Assembly (NCBI RefSeq): GCF_032918005.1 | Contig: NZ_CP136628.1 | Coordinates: 3,085,501-3,149,500, forward strand | Length of the DNA: 64,000 nt | Direction of reading: 5' to 3' | Source of the DNA: Bradyrhizobium sp. NDS-1 | GTDB taxonomy: Bacteria > Pseudomonadota > Alphaproteobacteria > Rhizobiales > Xanthobacteraceae | Shown here: positions 20,385-30,280 of the stretch, piece by piece | How the letters are laid out: each line of letters starts with the position of its first letter | Position numbering within the stretch: position 1 is the stretch's first letter | Program-made: the position numbers and the translations under genes | The notes under the pieces: generated by a model | The model's input: only the letters and a program-made list of their open reading frames with translations | Databases searched by the model: none | What the model was told of the DNA's origin: nothing

Positions 20385-21569
20385 ATGATGGCTGCGGACA
20401 ATCCGCGCGGCGCGATGTTTCGCGTCATCACGCCGAACCACCACAGCCGCGTCACTTATGTCGAGCTGTTCTTCGATCTCGTCTTCGTCTTCGCGGTCAC
20501 GCAGATCTCGCACGCGCTGCTGCACCATTTCACGGCGCTCGGCGCGGTGCACGTCGTGGTGCTCTTTTTGGCGGTGTGGTGGGCGTGGGTCTTCACCGCC
20601 TGGGTGACCAACTGGCTCAACCCCGAGCTGACGCCGGTCCGCATCCTGCTTTTTGCGATGATGCTGGGCGGCCTCGTGCTGTCGACCACGATCCCGACCG
20701 CGTTCGAGGGGCGGGGCCTGTGGTTCGCGATCGCCTACGTGGCCCTGCAGGTCGGACGGACCGCGTTCTGGATGTTTGCGACCCCGCATCACCGGTCTGC
20801 AGTGCGGCACAACGCGGTCCGTATCCTGGCCTGGTTCTCGGTCTCCGCAGTGCTGTGGATTGCTGGCGGTCTGTCCCACGGAGACACGCGGCTCTGGCTG
20901 TGGATCGCGGCGGTGAGCTGGGAGTACATCGCGCCGGCTGCACGGTTTTGGGTGCCGAAGCTGGGATTCTCGTCAGTCGAGGCCTGGGCCGTCGAAGGCG
21001 CGCACATGGCCGAGCGCTGCTCCCTCTTCGTCATCATCGCGCTCGGTGAAGCTATCATCGTCAATGGCGCAACATTCGCTGAACTGGAATGGAACGCGAG
21101 CAATATCCTCGCCTTCGTCTCGGCGCTGGTCGGCGCCATCGCGATGTGGTGGATCTATTTTCACAAGGGCGCCGAGGCCGGCTCCGAGCGCATCTCGAAG
21201 TCCGCCGAGTCCGGCCGCCTGGCGCGGCTCGCCTACACTTATCTGCACACGCCGATCGTCGCCGGCATCATCCTGACCGCGGTCTCGGATGAATTGGTGC
21301 TGAAGCATCCGGCCGGACACTCCGACATGCGCACGATCGTGAGCACCATCGGCGGTCCGTTGATCTTTCTGATCGGCACCATCCTGTTCAAGCACGCCAT
21401 CCGCGGCTTCCTCCAGCTCTCGCACGGCGTCGGCATCATGCTGCTGCTCGCGCTGAGCTGGTTCGCGTCGGACCTGTCGCCGCTCTGGCTATCGGTTGCG
21501 ACGACCGCGATCATGATCGTGGTGGCGGTCTGGGAGTCGGTGTCGCTGGGGGCGACAACCGAGGAGTAG
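20385..21569 (+). CDS. Low temperature requirement protein A (LtrA) family membrane protein
   Basis: 394 residues, about ten to twelve membrane segments. The LtrA hallmark VTYVELFFDLVFVFAVTQIS is at the N-terminus, with the repeated motif AHMAERCSLFVIIALGEAII in the middle. Named from a Listeria gene needed for cold growth; molecular role unknown. Confidence 0.9.
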   Translation: MMAADNPRGAMFRVITPNHHSRVTYVELFFDLVFVFAVTQISHALLHHFTALGAVHVVVLFLAVWWAWVFTAWVTNWLNPELTPVRILLFAMMLGGLVLSTTIPTAFEGRGLWFAIAYVALQVGRTAFWMFATPHHRSAVRHNAVRILAWFSVSAVLWIAGGLSHGDTRLWLWIAAVSWEYIAPAARFWVPKLGFSSVEAWAVEGAHMAERCSLFVIIALGEAIIVNGATFAELEWNASNILAFVSALVGAIAMWWIYFHKGAEAGSERISKSAESGRLARLAYTYLHTPIVAGIILTAVSDELVLKHPAGHSDMRTIVSTIGGPLIFLIGTILFKHAIRGFLQLSHGVGIMLLLALSWFASDLSPLWLSVATTAIMIVVAVWESVSLGATTEE

Positions 21570-21576
21570 GCAGGGC

Positions 21577-21954
21577 ATGAGGCGCCTCATCATGTTCGGC
21601 GCTGCCGTGGTCGCCGCACTTGTCATCGAGGAGGCCACGCACGGCTGGGTGCTCGGCCAAAGCCCGTCGGCTTGCCGTGCCATGGGAGGAAAACCTGCTC
21701 CAGCCGCTGGACGCTGCATCATGCCCGCGTGTTACTGGCTGGGCGGTTGCGGACATTGGGCGTATCCGCCGCAGTGGCTCGATCGCGTCAAGCCAGGCGA
21801 CCCGATCTCAAAGGTGGTTTTCTGGCTCGGCGAGCCGCTCCAGCGCGAAGGCGAGTATCTCTCCTGGTCGTGCGGGAAGGCGCACGCTGACAGCTTCCGC
21901 GCCGTGATCCGGGATGAAAGGCTGGTGGCAATTGAACCGTGCAAGCCTGATTAA
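21577..21954 (+). CDS. Secreted Cys-rich protein with a BamE/SmpA-like repeat
   Basis: 125 residues with an N-terminal hydrophobic segment (residues 4-20), a cysteine-rich middle (Cys33, 47, 52, 58), and a C-terminal stretch VKPGDPISKVVFWLGEPLQ. That stretch resembles the SmpA/BamE-like pattern G-x(2)-K-x-E-V-x(4)-G-x-P. Probably periplasmic. It begins 7 bases after LtrA and may be co-transcribed. No specific function claimed. Confidence 0.6.
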   Translation: MRRLIMFGAAVVAALVIEEATHGWVLGQSPSACRAMGGKPAPAAGRCIMPACYWLGGCGHWAYPPQWLDRVKPGDPISKVVFWLGEPLQREGEYLSWSCGKAHADSFRAVIRDERLVAIEPCKPD

Positions 21955-22004
21955 GTCCGCGCCGAAGGCCGGGAGCTGACGGTCCAAAGGAGAGGCGGAG
22001 GAGC

Positions 22005-22976
22005 TTACTCTGCAACCTCCAGCGCATGCACCGAGAACATCTTCGCCGCGTCCGTCCAGCTCTCGCGCACACGCCAGCCCGCGCCTTGCGCCAGCGCGGC
22101 AAAACGCTCGATGCTGTACTTGTAGCTGTTCTCGGTGTGGATGCTCTCGCCCGGGCGGAACGAGAAGCTGGTGCCGAGCAGGCGCACGGTCTGGCTCTTC
22201 CTGCTGATCAGGTGCATCTCGATGCGATGCCGCTCGCGATTGTAGATCGCACGATGGGTGAAGGCGGAGAGGTCGAAATTGCCGCCGAGCTCGCGGTTGA
22301 TGCGCACGAGAACATTGAGGTTGAAGCGCGCGGTGACGCCGGCGGCGTCGTTATAGGCGTCGTGCAGCACGCGCTCTTCCTTTTCGAGGTCGGCGCCGAT
22401 GATCATCTGCGCGCCCCGGCCCAGGATCTCGCGCGCGCTCTTTAGGAAGGCCTGCGCTTCATGCGGCTCGAAATTGCCGATGGTCGAGCCCGGGAAGAAG
22501 CCGACCTTGGGCATGGAGGCGACCTGTCTGGGCAGCTCGAACGGCGTCGTGAAGTCGGCGGCGACGGGATAAATGCCAAGCGCGGGAAAATCCCGCTTCA
22601 GACCGTTCGCCTGTGCCTTCAGGAAGTCGCCGGAGATGTCGACGGGGACATAGGCCGCGAACTTGCAATGATCCAGCAGCAGGCGGACTTTCGTGGTCGC
22701 GCCAGCGCCGAACTCGACCAGCGCCGCGTGCTCCGGGATGATCTTCGCAATGTCGCGGCCGCGTTCCTTCAGGATCGATAGCTCGGTGCGAGTCGGGTAA
22801 TATTCCGGCAGCTTCGTGATCGCCTCGAACAGCTCCGATCCGGTCGCGTCGTAGAAATATTTCGGCGACAGTTTTTTCGGCTGCTGCGAGAGGTCCTCGA
22901 TGGCCTCGCGGGCGAAGGCAGTCGTCTGCTCGTCGGGAAGATGGGCTTCGGCCAAAGCGCTGGCGTGCACATTCAT
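22005..22976 (-). CDS. egtD: L-histidine N-alpha-methyltransferase EgtD
   Basis: 323 residues from MNVHASAL. EgtD trimethylates histidine to hercynine using SAM, the first step to ergothioneine. Recognisable parts are YFYDATGSELFEAITKLPEYYPTRTE at the start, the SAM pocket LVEFGAGATTKVRLLLD, and GFFPGSTIGNFEPHEA. It lies 52 bases downstream of egtB in the same operon. Confidence 0.94.
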   Translation of the reverse strand: MNVHASALAEAHLPDEQTTAFAREAIEDLSQQPKKLSPKYFYDATGSELFEAITKLPEYYPTRTELSILKERGRDIAKIIPEHAALVEFGAGATTKVRLLLDHCKFAAYVPVDISGDFLKAQANGLKRDFPALGIYPVAADFTTPFELPRQVASMPKVGFFPGSTIGNFEPHEAQAFLKSAREILGRGAQMIIGADLEKEERVLHDAYNDAAGVTARFNLNVLVRINRELGGNFDLSAFTHRAIYNRERHRIEMHLISRKSQTVRLLGTSFSFRPGESIHTENSYKYSIERFAALAQGAGWRVRESWTDAAKMFSVHALEVAE

Positions 22977-23028
22977 GATACTCTCCTGAACGCGCTGTCC
23001 GGCGCGCATTTATCGTCGGATAAGAGTT

Positions 23029-24273
23029 TTACTCGTAGTCGGCGAGCCGCAGTCCCGTGAATTGCCAGCGGTGGTGCGGATAGAAGAAGTTCCGATAGGT
23101 GATACGGCTGTGGCCTTCCGGAGTTGCAAGCGAGGAGCCGCGCAGCACCAGCTGGTTGACCATGAACTTGCCGTTGTACTCGCCGAGCGCGCCTTCGATG
23201 GCGCGGTAACCGGGGTAGGGTGAATACGCGCTGCGCGTCCACTGCCAGACGATACCGAAGGCGTCGTTGAGCTGGCCGGCGCGGGCCGCGACCTCCCATT
23301 CCATTTCGGTCGGCAGGTGCTTTCCGGCCCAGCGGGCGAAGGCGTCCGCTTCGTAATAACTGACGTGGCAGACCGGCGCGTCGGGATCGACCGGCTCGAG
23401 GCCAGCGAGCGTCATCACTTGCCAGGCGCCATCAACTTCGCGCCAATGGCCTGGGGCCTGCCAGTCTTCCTTGCTGGCTGCGGCAAAGCCGTCCATCAGC
23501 CACAGCGTTGCGCTCCGGTAGCCGCCGTCACGCATGAAAGCGAGCCACTCGCCGTTGGTGACGAGATTGCGCGCGACCTTGACCGGGCCGACCAGGGCGC
23601 GGTGCGCCGGCTTCTCGTTGTCGAAATGAAAGCCGTCGTCGACATGACCGACGGTGTGGATGCCCTCGTTCAGCGCCAGCCAATCCTCGCCTGAGCGTGT
23701 CGCGGCGGGGAAGCGCCACTCCGGGTCGTAGGCGGGGTAGACCGGGTTCTGCGCAAAGGCGTGCAGGATGTCGGTGAACATCAATTCCTGATGCTGCTGC
23801 TCATGGTTCAGCCCGACCTCGACCAGCGGCGCGATCTCGCGAATCTTGTCGGCGCCGGCCTCGCGGAAGAATTTGACGACGGCTGCATCGACATATTTGC
23901 GATAGGCGCCGACCTGATCGGCGCTGGGCCGGGTGATGTCGCCGCGATGATTGCGCGCATGGCGCGGACCGGCGCTGACATAATAGGAATTGAACAGGAA
24001 CGCGAAATCGGGATGGAAGGGCCGATAGCCCGCAGCGTGTTCGCCGAGCAGGAATTGCTCCCAGAACCAGGTGGTGTGCGCCCGGTGCCATTTCGTCGGG
24101 CTCGCATCCGGCATCGACTGGATCTGCTGGTCCTCCGGCGAGAGCGGCGCGGCCCGGCGTTCGGTCTCGTTGCGCACGGCAACGAACGCGTCTTCCAGCC
24201 TCCGGGCGAGGCCGCCCTGACCGGACGGTGACGAAAGCGGGACGGTGGCCGTAGCGGAGGCTGGTTTCGTCAC
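23029..24273 (-). CDS. egtB: Ergothioneine sulfoxide synthase EgtB
   Basis: 414 residues from a GTG at 24273, chosen because GGAG precedes it and the upstream frame looks non-coding. An N-terminal DinB-like domain has the iron ligands His63, His157 and His161 (HRAHTTWFW and NHEQQHQE). An FGE-sulfatase domain follows (about 205-414, ending FYPHHRWQFTGLRLA). It couples hercynine to a thiol using oxygen. egtC and egtE are not in the window. Confidence 0.93.
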   Translation of the reverse strand: MTKPASATATVPLSSPSGQGGLARRLEDAFVAVRNETERRAAPLSPEDQQIQSMPDASPTKWHRAHTTWFWEQFLLGEHAAGYRPFHPDFAFLFNSYYVSAGPRHARNHRGDITRPSADQVGAYRKYVDAAVVKFFREAGADKIREIAPLVEVGLNHEQQHQELMFTDILHAFAQNPVYPAYDPEWRFPAATRSGEDWLALNEGIHTVGHVDDGFHFDNEKPAHRALVGPVKVARNLVTNGEWLAFMRDGGYRSATLWLMDGFAAASKEDWQAPGHWREVDGAWQVMTLAGLEPVDPDAPVCHVSYYEADAFARWAGKHLPTEMEWEVAARAGQLNDAFGIVWQWTRSAYSPYPGYRAIEGALGEYNGKFMVNQLVLRGSSLATPEGHSRITYRNFFYPHHRWQFTGLRLADYE

Positions 24274-24558
24274 GTTTTTCTCCAGACAGGACAAGAGAAC
24301 GTTGTTGGCGTTGCCCGGTTCCAAAACCGGGGTTCGTCCTAGATAGGGGCTCCGTGAGGGTATAAAAGTCCTCCTGGGCCATGATATTCGCGTCATCATG
24401 CAATGGGGCGCCGCCGCCAAAGGCCCCGCTCCCTGAGGCCGTTCGCCGCCATTTTACTTTGGATGCACAACGGTTTGGGCTACATATATGAGCAGACATC
24501 GGGTTAAATCGGCTGAGCCGGCCCGAAGTGATTGTTGAGGCCCCAGAAGGACATGGAT

Positions 24559-24885
24559 ATGAGCATCGAGGAATTCATCGCCAACGAAGTGAAGTCGAAC
24601 GACGTGGTTCTGTTCATGAAAGGCACGCCGCAATTTCCGCAGTGCGGTTTCTCCGGCCAGGTCGTCCAGATCCTCGACCATATTGGCGTCGGCTATAAGG
24701 GCCTCAACGTCCTCGAATCTGCAGAACTGCGGAACGGCATCAAGACCTTCTCCAACTGGCCGACCATCCCGCAGCTCTATGTGAAGGGCGAGTTCGTCGG
24801 CGGCTGCGACATTATCCGCGAGATGTTCCAGGCCGGCGAATTGCAGCAGCTCTTCTCCGAGAAGGGCGTCGCCGTCGCGGCTTGA
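24559..24885 (+). CDS. grxD: CGFS monothiol glutaredoxin
   Basis: 108 residues. The active site CGFS (Cys29, in PQCGFSGQ), the TFSNWPTIPQLYVKGEFVGGCDI block and size are those of Grx4/GrxD, which carries [2Fe-2S] clusters with BolA. The ATG at 24559 is 8 bases from AGAAGG; an ATG two codons earlier is too close. Divergent from egtB. Confidence 0.95.
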   Translation: MSIEEFIANEVKSNDVVLFMKGTPQFPQCGFSGQVVQILDHIGVGYKGLNVLESAELRNGIKTFSNWPTIPQLYVKGEFVGGCDIIREMFQAGELQQLFSEKGVAVAA

Positions 24886-24888
24886 TGC

Positions 24889-25443
24889 GTGACCCGGCTG
24901 ACGCGCCGGATCGGCAATGCCGAGCTCGACGTCATTGTCGCCGACATCACCACTCTGAGCGTTGACGCCATCGTCAACGCGGCCAACACGTCGCTCCTTG
25001 GCGGGGGCGGCGTGGATGGGGCGATCCATCGGGCGGCTGGCCCCGACCTGCTGGCCGAATGCCGCACGCTTCACGGCTGCAAGACGGGCGATGCCAAAAT
25101 CACTGGTGGTTACCGGCTCAAGGCCGACCATGTGATTCACACCGTCGGGCCGGTCTGGAATGGCGGGACGCTGGGCGAAGACGATCTGCTCGCCTCCTGC
25201 TATCGCAGCTCGATGAAGCTGTGCGGGAAGCACAAGCTGACCTCGGTGGCATTCCCTGCGATTTCGACTGGCATTTATCGCTTTCCCGCCGACCGGGCGG
25301 CCGATATTGCCGTGCCTACGGTGATCGAAGAGCTTTCTGCGGCTTCATCCGTCGCTCGCGTGGTGTTCTGCTGTTTCTCCGAGCCGAGCGCCAAGCTTCA
25401 TGCCGAGGCGCTCGCGCGCTACGGCAGCCCTTGTGCCTCATGA
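24889..25443 (+). CDS. Macro-domain protein, probable O-acetyl-ADP-ribose deacetylase
   Basis: 184 residues, GTG start three bases after grxD, so co-transcribed. It is a single macro domain: [28 protein letters not shown] binds ADP-ribose, and [12 protein letters not shown] is the second loop. Members remove acetyl or ADP-ribosyl groups. Confidence 0.92.
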   Translation: MTRLTRRIGNAELDVIVADITTLSVDAIVNAANTSLLGGGGVDGAIHRAAGPDLLAECRTLHGCKTGDAKITGGYRLKADHVIHTVGPVWNGGTLGEDDLLASCYRSSMKLCGKHKLTSVAFPAISTGIYRFPADRAADIAVPTVIEELSAASSVARVVFCCFSEPSAKLHAEALARYGSPCAS

Positions 25444-25486
25444 TGCGCCCGGTACACTCCGGCGGACCATGTTCCGGGGAGGGGAT

Positions 25487-26773
25487 ATGATTTTACAGTC
25501 TGGACTGCGTGCGCTGGTCTGCGGCGCGCTGGTGTCGCTTGCCACGGCCTCCTTCGCGCGGGCGGAAGGCACCTACGAGATTCCGGCCGGTGCGCGTTTC
25601 AATCAAGAGAAGCTCGCGAAGATCAGCGAGTTCTTCAAGAACGAGGTCGCGACCGGCAAGATCGCCGGCGCCACCGTGCTGATCAAGCAGCACGGCAAGC
25701 CGGTCTATCACGAGGCCTTCGGCGTGCAGGACGTGGTCAGCAAGGCGCCGATCACCGACAAGACCATCTTCCGCCTGTTCTCGATGACCAAGGCGATCAC
25801 CTCGGTCGTGGCGATGCAATTGATCGAGGACGGCAAGATCAAGCTCGATGATCCCGTCTCGAAATACATCCCGTCTTTCGCCAATGTGAAAGTCGGCGTC
25901 GAGAAGAAGGCCGAGGACGGCACCAAGTCGCTCGAACTGGTGCCGCCCATCCGGCCGATGACCGTGCTCGACCTGATGCGGCATAGCTCGGGCATCACCT
26001 ATGGCTTCTATGGCGACAGCCTGGTGCGCAAGGCCTATCGCGAAGCCAATATCTATGCCGGCGATTTCGATCTCGCCGAGTTCGCTGAGCGGATCGCAAA
26101 GCTCCCACTGCACAACCAGCCGGGCGCTCTCTGGCAATATGGCCATTCCACCGACGTGCTGGCGCGCGTGATGGAGGTTGCGGCCGGCAAGCCGCTGATC
26201 GATATCATGCGCGAAAAGCTGCTCGATCCGCTCGGCATGGTCGATACCGGCTTCTTCGTCACCGCCCCGGAGAAGCAGAAGCTCGTGGCACAGCCGGTGC
26301 CGAACGATGCCGACTTCCGGGTCGGCCGGATTAACGATCCGACCGTGGTGAAGAAGATCCAGTTTGCCAGCGGCGGCATGGTCACGACCATGGCCGACTA
26401 TGAGCGCTTCGCGCAGATGCTGCTCAACGGCGGCAGCCTCGACGGCAAGACCATCCTCAAGCCGGCGACCTACAAGCTGATGACGACCGATCAGGTGGGA
26501 CCGGGCTCCGGCGTCGAGCGCGACTATTTCTATTTCCCCGGCGACGGGTTCGGCTTCGGTCTCGGATTGGCGATCCGTACCGATCCCGGCAATGCCAAGC
26601 CGCCGCCGCCCGGCAATCTCGGCGAATTGAAGTGGGACGGTGCCTCCGGCTGCTATTTCGTCATCGATCCCAAGCAGGACATGTTCTTTGTCCTCTTGGA
26701 GCAGACCCCGACCGAGCGCCAGCGCGTGCAGCGGACCTTGAAGCAGCTCGTCTATGAAGCCATGGAGAAATGA
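25487..26773 (+). CDS. Serine hydrolase, beta-lactamase/esterase fold (first of a tandem pair)
   Basis: 428 residues with a Sec signal peptide (to about residue 26). The class C beta-lactamase/family VIII esterase motif S-x-x-K is Ser99-Met-Thr-Lys102, and the second motif Tyr is in QYGHSTDV. Probably a periplasmic esterase or D-aminopeptidase-like enzyme rather than a resistance enzyme. A strong GGGAGGGG precedes the ATG. Confidence 0.88.
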   Translation: MILQSGLRALVCGALVSLATASFARAEGTYEIPAGARFNQEKLAKISEFFKNEVATGKIAGATVLIKQHGKPVYHEAFGVQDVVSKAPITDKTIFRLFSMTKAITSVVAMQLIEDGKIKLDDPVSKYIPSFANVKVGVEKKAEDGTKSLELVPPIRPMTVLDLMRHSSGITYGFYGDSLVRKAYREANIYAGDFDLAEFAERIAKLPLHNQPGALWQYGHSTDVLARVMEVAAGKPLIDIMREKLLDPLGMVDTGFFVTAPEKQKLVAQPVPNDADFRVGRINDPTVVKKIQFASGGMVTTMADYERFAQMLLNGGSLDGKTILKPATYKLMTTDQVGPGSGVERDYFYFPGDGFGFGLGLAIRTDPGNAKPPPPGNLGELKWDGASGCYFVIDPKQDMFFVLLEQTPTERQRVQRTLKQLVYEAMEK

Positions 26774-26774
26774 C

Positions 26775-28034
26775 ATGAGGTCGTGCCGCGCGCTGATCGC
26801 GGCGCTCGTTCTTTTGGTCGGCCTCGTCGATGCGCGTGCGGGCTCCGAGCACGCTGCGCACAAATTGTCGCCCGACGGCCTCGCAAAGGTTTCCGACTAC
26901 ATCCGGAACGAGGTTGCCACCGGAAAGATCCCCGGCGCCATCCTGCTGCTCCAGCAGCACGGCAAGCCGGTCTATTATGAGAATTTCGGCGTCCGCGACG
27001 TCGCGACCCAGCTTTCGATGAGCGCGGACACGATCTTTCGCCTCTACTCGATGTCGAAGCCCATCACGTCAGTCATGGCGATGATGCTGGTCGAGGACGG
27101 CAAGCTCTCGCTCGACGATCCAGTCTCGAAATTCATTCCGGCCTTCGCCCACATGAAGGTCGGTGTCGAGAGAAAGGCCGAAGACGGCACGGTAACGCTG
27201 GCGCGGAAGCCGCTCGCGCGCCCTGTCACCGTCAAGGACCTGCTGCGCCATACTTCAGGGCTGCCTTACGGCTACCGTGGTGGCAGTATGCTGCATGAGC
27301 TCTACGCCGATGCCAATCTCTTCCAAAGCAATCTTGGCAATGCCGACTTCGTCGCGAAGATCGCCGCGCTGCCGTTGGCCGAGCAGCCGGGCACTGCGTG
27401 GGACTACGGCTTTTCCACCGACGTGCTTGGCCGCGTCGTCGAAGTGGCTTCGGGAAAGACTCTGCTGCAATTCGAGAAGGAGCGGCTGCTGGATCCGCTC
27501 GGCATGACCGAGACGGCATTCTACGTGGCCGATCCCGCCAAGTTTCCGCGCATCGCCGAGCCGATGCCGGAGGATCGCAACATCAACCCGACGACACCGA
27601 TGCGCGACATCAGGCGACCGCTGAAATGGGAATCGGGCGGCGGCGGCATGGTCGGCACGATCGGCGATTACGCCCGTTTCGTGCAGATGCTGCTGAATGG
27701 CGGCACGTATGAGGGGCGGCGCTATCTCAAGCCCGAGACCGTGGCGCTGATGGCTTCAGATCACGTCGGGCCCGAGACGAAGATCGCGCGCGACCAAAGT
27801 TATCATCCGGGCCCCAATTCCGGCTTCGGCCTCGGATTCGCGGTCCGCACCTCGGTGCCGCCAGGCACGTCATGGCCACTTGGAGAGTATCGCTGGGACG
27901 GCGTCGGCGGCACGTTCTTCTTCATCGATCCCGAAGATGATCTGTTCGGGATCTTCATGGTGCAGACGCCGTCGCAGCGCGGCCGGATCCAGTTGGCACT
28001 GAAGACGCTGATCTATCAGGCGATGGGGCGGTGA
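26775..28034 (+). CDS. Serine hydrolase, beta-lactamase/esterase fold (second of a tandem pair)
   Basis: 419 residues, signal peptide to about residue 22. Ser92-Met-Ser-Lys95 and DYGFSTDV carry the active-site residues. It begins one base after the stop of the upstream gene. The two proteins align along their whole length (for example NEVATGKI, QQHGKPVYY, LLNGG), so they are paralogues from a tandem duplication. Confidence 0.88.
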   Translation: MRSCRALIAALVLLVGLVDARAGSEHAAHKLSPDGLAKVSDYIRNEVATGKIPGAILLLQQHGKPVYYENFGVRDVATQLSMSADTIFRLYSMSKPITSVMAMMLVEDGKLSLDDPVSKFIPAFAHMKVGVERKAEDGTVTLARKPLARPVTVKDLLRHTSGLPYGYRGGSMLHELYADANLFQSNLGNADFVAKIAALPLAEQPGTAWDYGFSTDVLGRVVEVASGKTLLQFEKERLLDPLGMTETAFYVADPAKFPRIAEPMPEDRNINPTTPMRDIRRPLKWESGGGGMVGTIGDYARFVQMLLNGGTYEGRRYLKPETVALMASDHVGPETKIARDQSYHPGPNSGFGLGFAVRTSVPPGTSWPLGEYRWDGVGGTFFFIDPEDDLFGIFMVQTPSQRGRIQLALKTLIYQAMGR

Positions 28035-28049
28035 GCTGTCGTACGGGAC

Positions 28050-29117
28050 TTACGCCCCGAGCACGATGTCGCGGACGTATCCGATCGTCTCCTCGATCTG
28101 GCTGGCATCGACGTCGAGATGGGTGCAGGCGCGGATGCGGCCGTCCATCATCGCAAGCGTCACGCCGCGCTGGCGTAGTGCCGCGACCATCTCGTTGCCG
28201 GCAATGCCGGCGCCGTCGGGCTTGAAGAACACGAGATTGGTCTCGGGCTCCTGCACCTCGATGCCCGCGATCTGCGACAGCCCGCGGGCAAGCGCGCGCG
28301 CATTGGCGTGATCGTCGGCGAGGCGCTCGACGTGATGATCGAGCGCGTAGATGCAGGCGGCGGCACAGATGCCGGCCTGTCGCATCGAGCCGCCGAGGCG
28401 CTGCTTCCACTGCCACACCGCGTCGATGAAGGCGCGCGAACCCGCCAGCACACCGCCGATCGGCGCGCCCAGGCCCTTGGAAAAGTCGATCCAGGCCGAG
28501 TCCCAGCCTGCGGTCATGTCGCGCGGGGAGATGCCGCTCGCCACGGTGGCGTTGAGCAGGCGCGCGCCGTCCATGTGAGTGACGAGGCCGTGCTGCTTGG
28601 CGATCGCGACGATCTCGTCGAGATCAGCCTTCTTCCAGATCGTGCCGCCGCCGATATTGGCGGTCTGCTCGACGCTGACGACGGTCTGCGGCGGCTGGTA
28701 GCGCGTGCGCGGATGCAGAGCTTTCCGGAACGTCTCCGGCGTGAACTGGCCGTCGGGACCCTTGAGCTGGGTGACCTGGAAGCCGCCGATCGCGGCATGC
28801 GCGCCGCCTTCGCGGGCTATGATGTGCGCGGTCTCATGCGCGAGGATCTCGTCGCCCGGACGGCAATGCACCAGCGTCGCGGTGACGTTGCACATCGTGC
28901 CGGACGGCATATAGACCGCGGCTTCCTTGCCGAGCAGATCGGCTACGCGCTCGCACAGCGCATTCACCGTCGGATCGTCGCCGACCTGCTCGTCGCCGAC
29001 CTCCGCCCGCGCCATCGCCTCGCGCATTGCAGCCGTCGGCTTGGTCTGCGTGTCCGAGAGCAGATTGATGCGCACCGGCGGCGCCTTGGGATCGATCGGG
29101 GGAGGGGTGTAGAGCAT
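28050..29117 (-). CDS. ltaE: Low-specificity L-threonine aldolase
   Basis: 355 residues from MLYTPPPIDP. A PLP fold type I enzyme splitting threonine or allo-threonine to glycine and acetaldehyde. The PLP lysine is in IDFSKGLGAP; LLSDTQTKPTAAMREAMA is the family N-terminus. An alternative ATG at 29132 adds five residues. Confidence 0.93.
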   Translation of the reverse strand: MLYTPPPIDPKAPPVRINLLSDTQTKPTAAMREAMARAEVGDEQVGDDPTVNALCERVADLLGKEAAVYMPSGTMCNVTATLVHCRPGDEILAHETAHIIAREGGAHAAIGGFQVTQLKGPDGQFTPETFRKALHPRTRYQPPQTVVSVEQTANIGGGTIWKKADLDEIVAIAKQHGLVTHMDGARLLNATVASGISPRDMTAGWDSAWIDFSKGLGAPIGGVLAGSRAFIDAVWQWKQRLGGSMRQAGICAAACIYALDHHVERLADDHANARALARGLSQIAGIEVQEPETNLVFFKPDGAGIAGNEMVAALRQRGVTLAMMDGRIRACTHLDVDASQIEETIGYVRDIVLGA

Positions 29118-29416
29118 GGCCTGTCTCGTCATCTGGTCGAACGGTTGCGACGTATTGCGGGCGTATCCCGATGACCTGTACTGGCCACGAGAACGTTGGG
29201 CGACGCGCTCTCGCGCGGCAAGGAGGATTTCGTCTGGCGTGTCGGCTGTGAAGATATTGCAATCAGGCTGAGCGAACAGCCCCCGATATCGGCAGATCTG
29301 CTCATCGCGGGAGAGGGTTTCCCACGCTCGAAGCGCCACTTCAGCGGGCGCAGCTGAGGCAGAGTATTGGCGAGCCGGTCGGCCATGCGAGACATCCATG
29401 GCATGCTACCAAACAA
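29118..29416. other. Intergenic region between threonine aldolase and the rpsD terminator
   Basis: About 300 bases. The threonine-aldolase frame stays open upstream through most of it (to 29399), giving an extension with stretches like WETLSRDEQICRYRG, but there is no supporting start signal and the family does not have such an extension. It may hold a decayed or unrecognised small gene. Nothing firm is called. Confidence 0.3.
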
Positions 29417-29441
29417 AAAGGCCCCGGAAACCGGGGCCTTT
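29417..29441 (-). terminator. Rho-independent terminator of rpsD
   Basis: On the minus strand: stem AAAGGCCCCGG / CCGGGGCCTTT, three-base loop, followed by a T-rich run. It starts about 23 bases beyond the rpsD stop. Confidence 0.9.
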
Positions 29442-29463
29442 GAATGTCGTTCTGCCGTGCCTA

Positions 29464-30081
29464 TCAGCGCGAATAGAATTCGACGACCAGATGCGGCTCC
29501 ATCTGCACCGGGAACGGCACGTCGGAGAGATGAGGGATGCGCACGTATTTCGCCGTCATCTTGCCGTGGTCGACTTCGAGATAGTCGGGAGTGTCGCGCT
29601 CGGGGAGCTGGCTGGCTTCGAGGACGTGGGCGAGCTGCTTGGAAGCTTCCTTGACCTCGATCACATCGCCGATCTTGACCTGATAGCTCGAGATGTTGAC
29701 CTTGCGGCCGTTCACCTTGACGTGGCCATGGTTGATGAACTGGCGCGCGGCGAAGATCGTCGAGACGAACTTGGCGCGGTACACGACCGCGTCGAGACGG
29801 CGCTCCAGGAGGCCGATCAGGTTCTCGCCGGTGTCACCCTTGAGGCGGCTGGCCTCGACATAGATGCTGTGGAACTGGCGCTCAGAGATGTTGGCGTAGT
29901 AGCCCTTCAGCTTCTGCTTGGCGCGCAGCTGCACGCCGAAGTCGGAGAGCTTGCCCTTGCGGCGCTGGCCGTGCTGGCCGGGGCCGTATTCGCGGCGGTT
30001 GACGGGGCTCTTCGGGCGGCCCCAGATGTTCTGGCCCATACGGCGGTCGAGTTTGTACTTGGCTTCACTGCGCTTAGTCAT
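29464..30081 (-). CDS. rpsD: 30S ribosomal protein S4
   Basis: 205 residues, the standard alphaproteobacterial length. N-terminal zinc-less S4 start ([20 protein letters not shown]) and the S4 RNA-binding domain ([12 protein letters not shown] ... [15 protein letters not shown]). It nucleates 16S assembly. Monocistronic here, with its own terminator. Confidence 0.98.
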   Translation of the reverse strand: MTKRSEAKYKLDRRMGQNIWGRPKSPVNRREYGPGQHGQRRKGKLSDFGVQLRAKQKLKGYYANISERQFHSIYVEASRLKGDTGENLIGLLERRLDAVVYRAKFVSTIFAARQFINHGHVKVNGRKVNISSYQVKIGDVIEVKEASKQLAHVLEASQLPERDTPDYLEVDHGKMTAKYVRIPHLSDVPFPVQMEPHLVVEFYSR

Positions 30082-30280
30082 CGCGTCCTCTTGGGGTTTC
30101 ACGGTTTGAGGAAACGCGCCCTCCTGTGTGACGGGCAAGCCCGGCACCGACAGGTCCAATCCCCAAAGCATAGGAGGCAGGACCACGGGTCGCGAAACGC
30201 TTCGCGGGCCGAAATCGGCCCGCGAGCAGGCGGCTTTTAGGTGAGTTTGGCCCATTCTGTCAATGCGAATGGCCGCGAAA

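Noticed and set aside
25487..28034. Beta-lactamase antibiotic-resistance genes
   Set aside because: The SxxK fold is shared with esterases and D-aminopeptidases. Nothing links these two to drug hydrolysis, and they lie in metabolic context.
29133..29399. N-terminal extension of threonine aldolase, or a separate small gene
   Set aside because: The frame is open, but no ribosome site or family match supports it, and aldolases of this type start near 29117.
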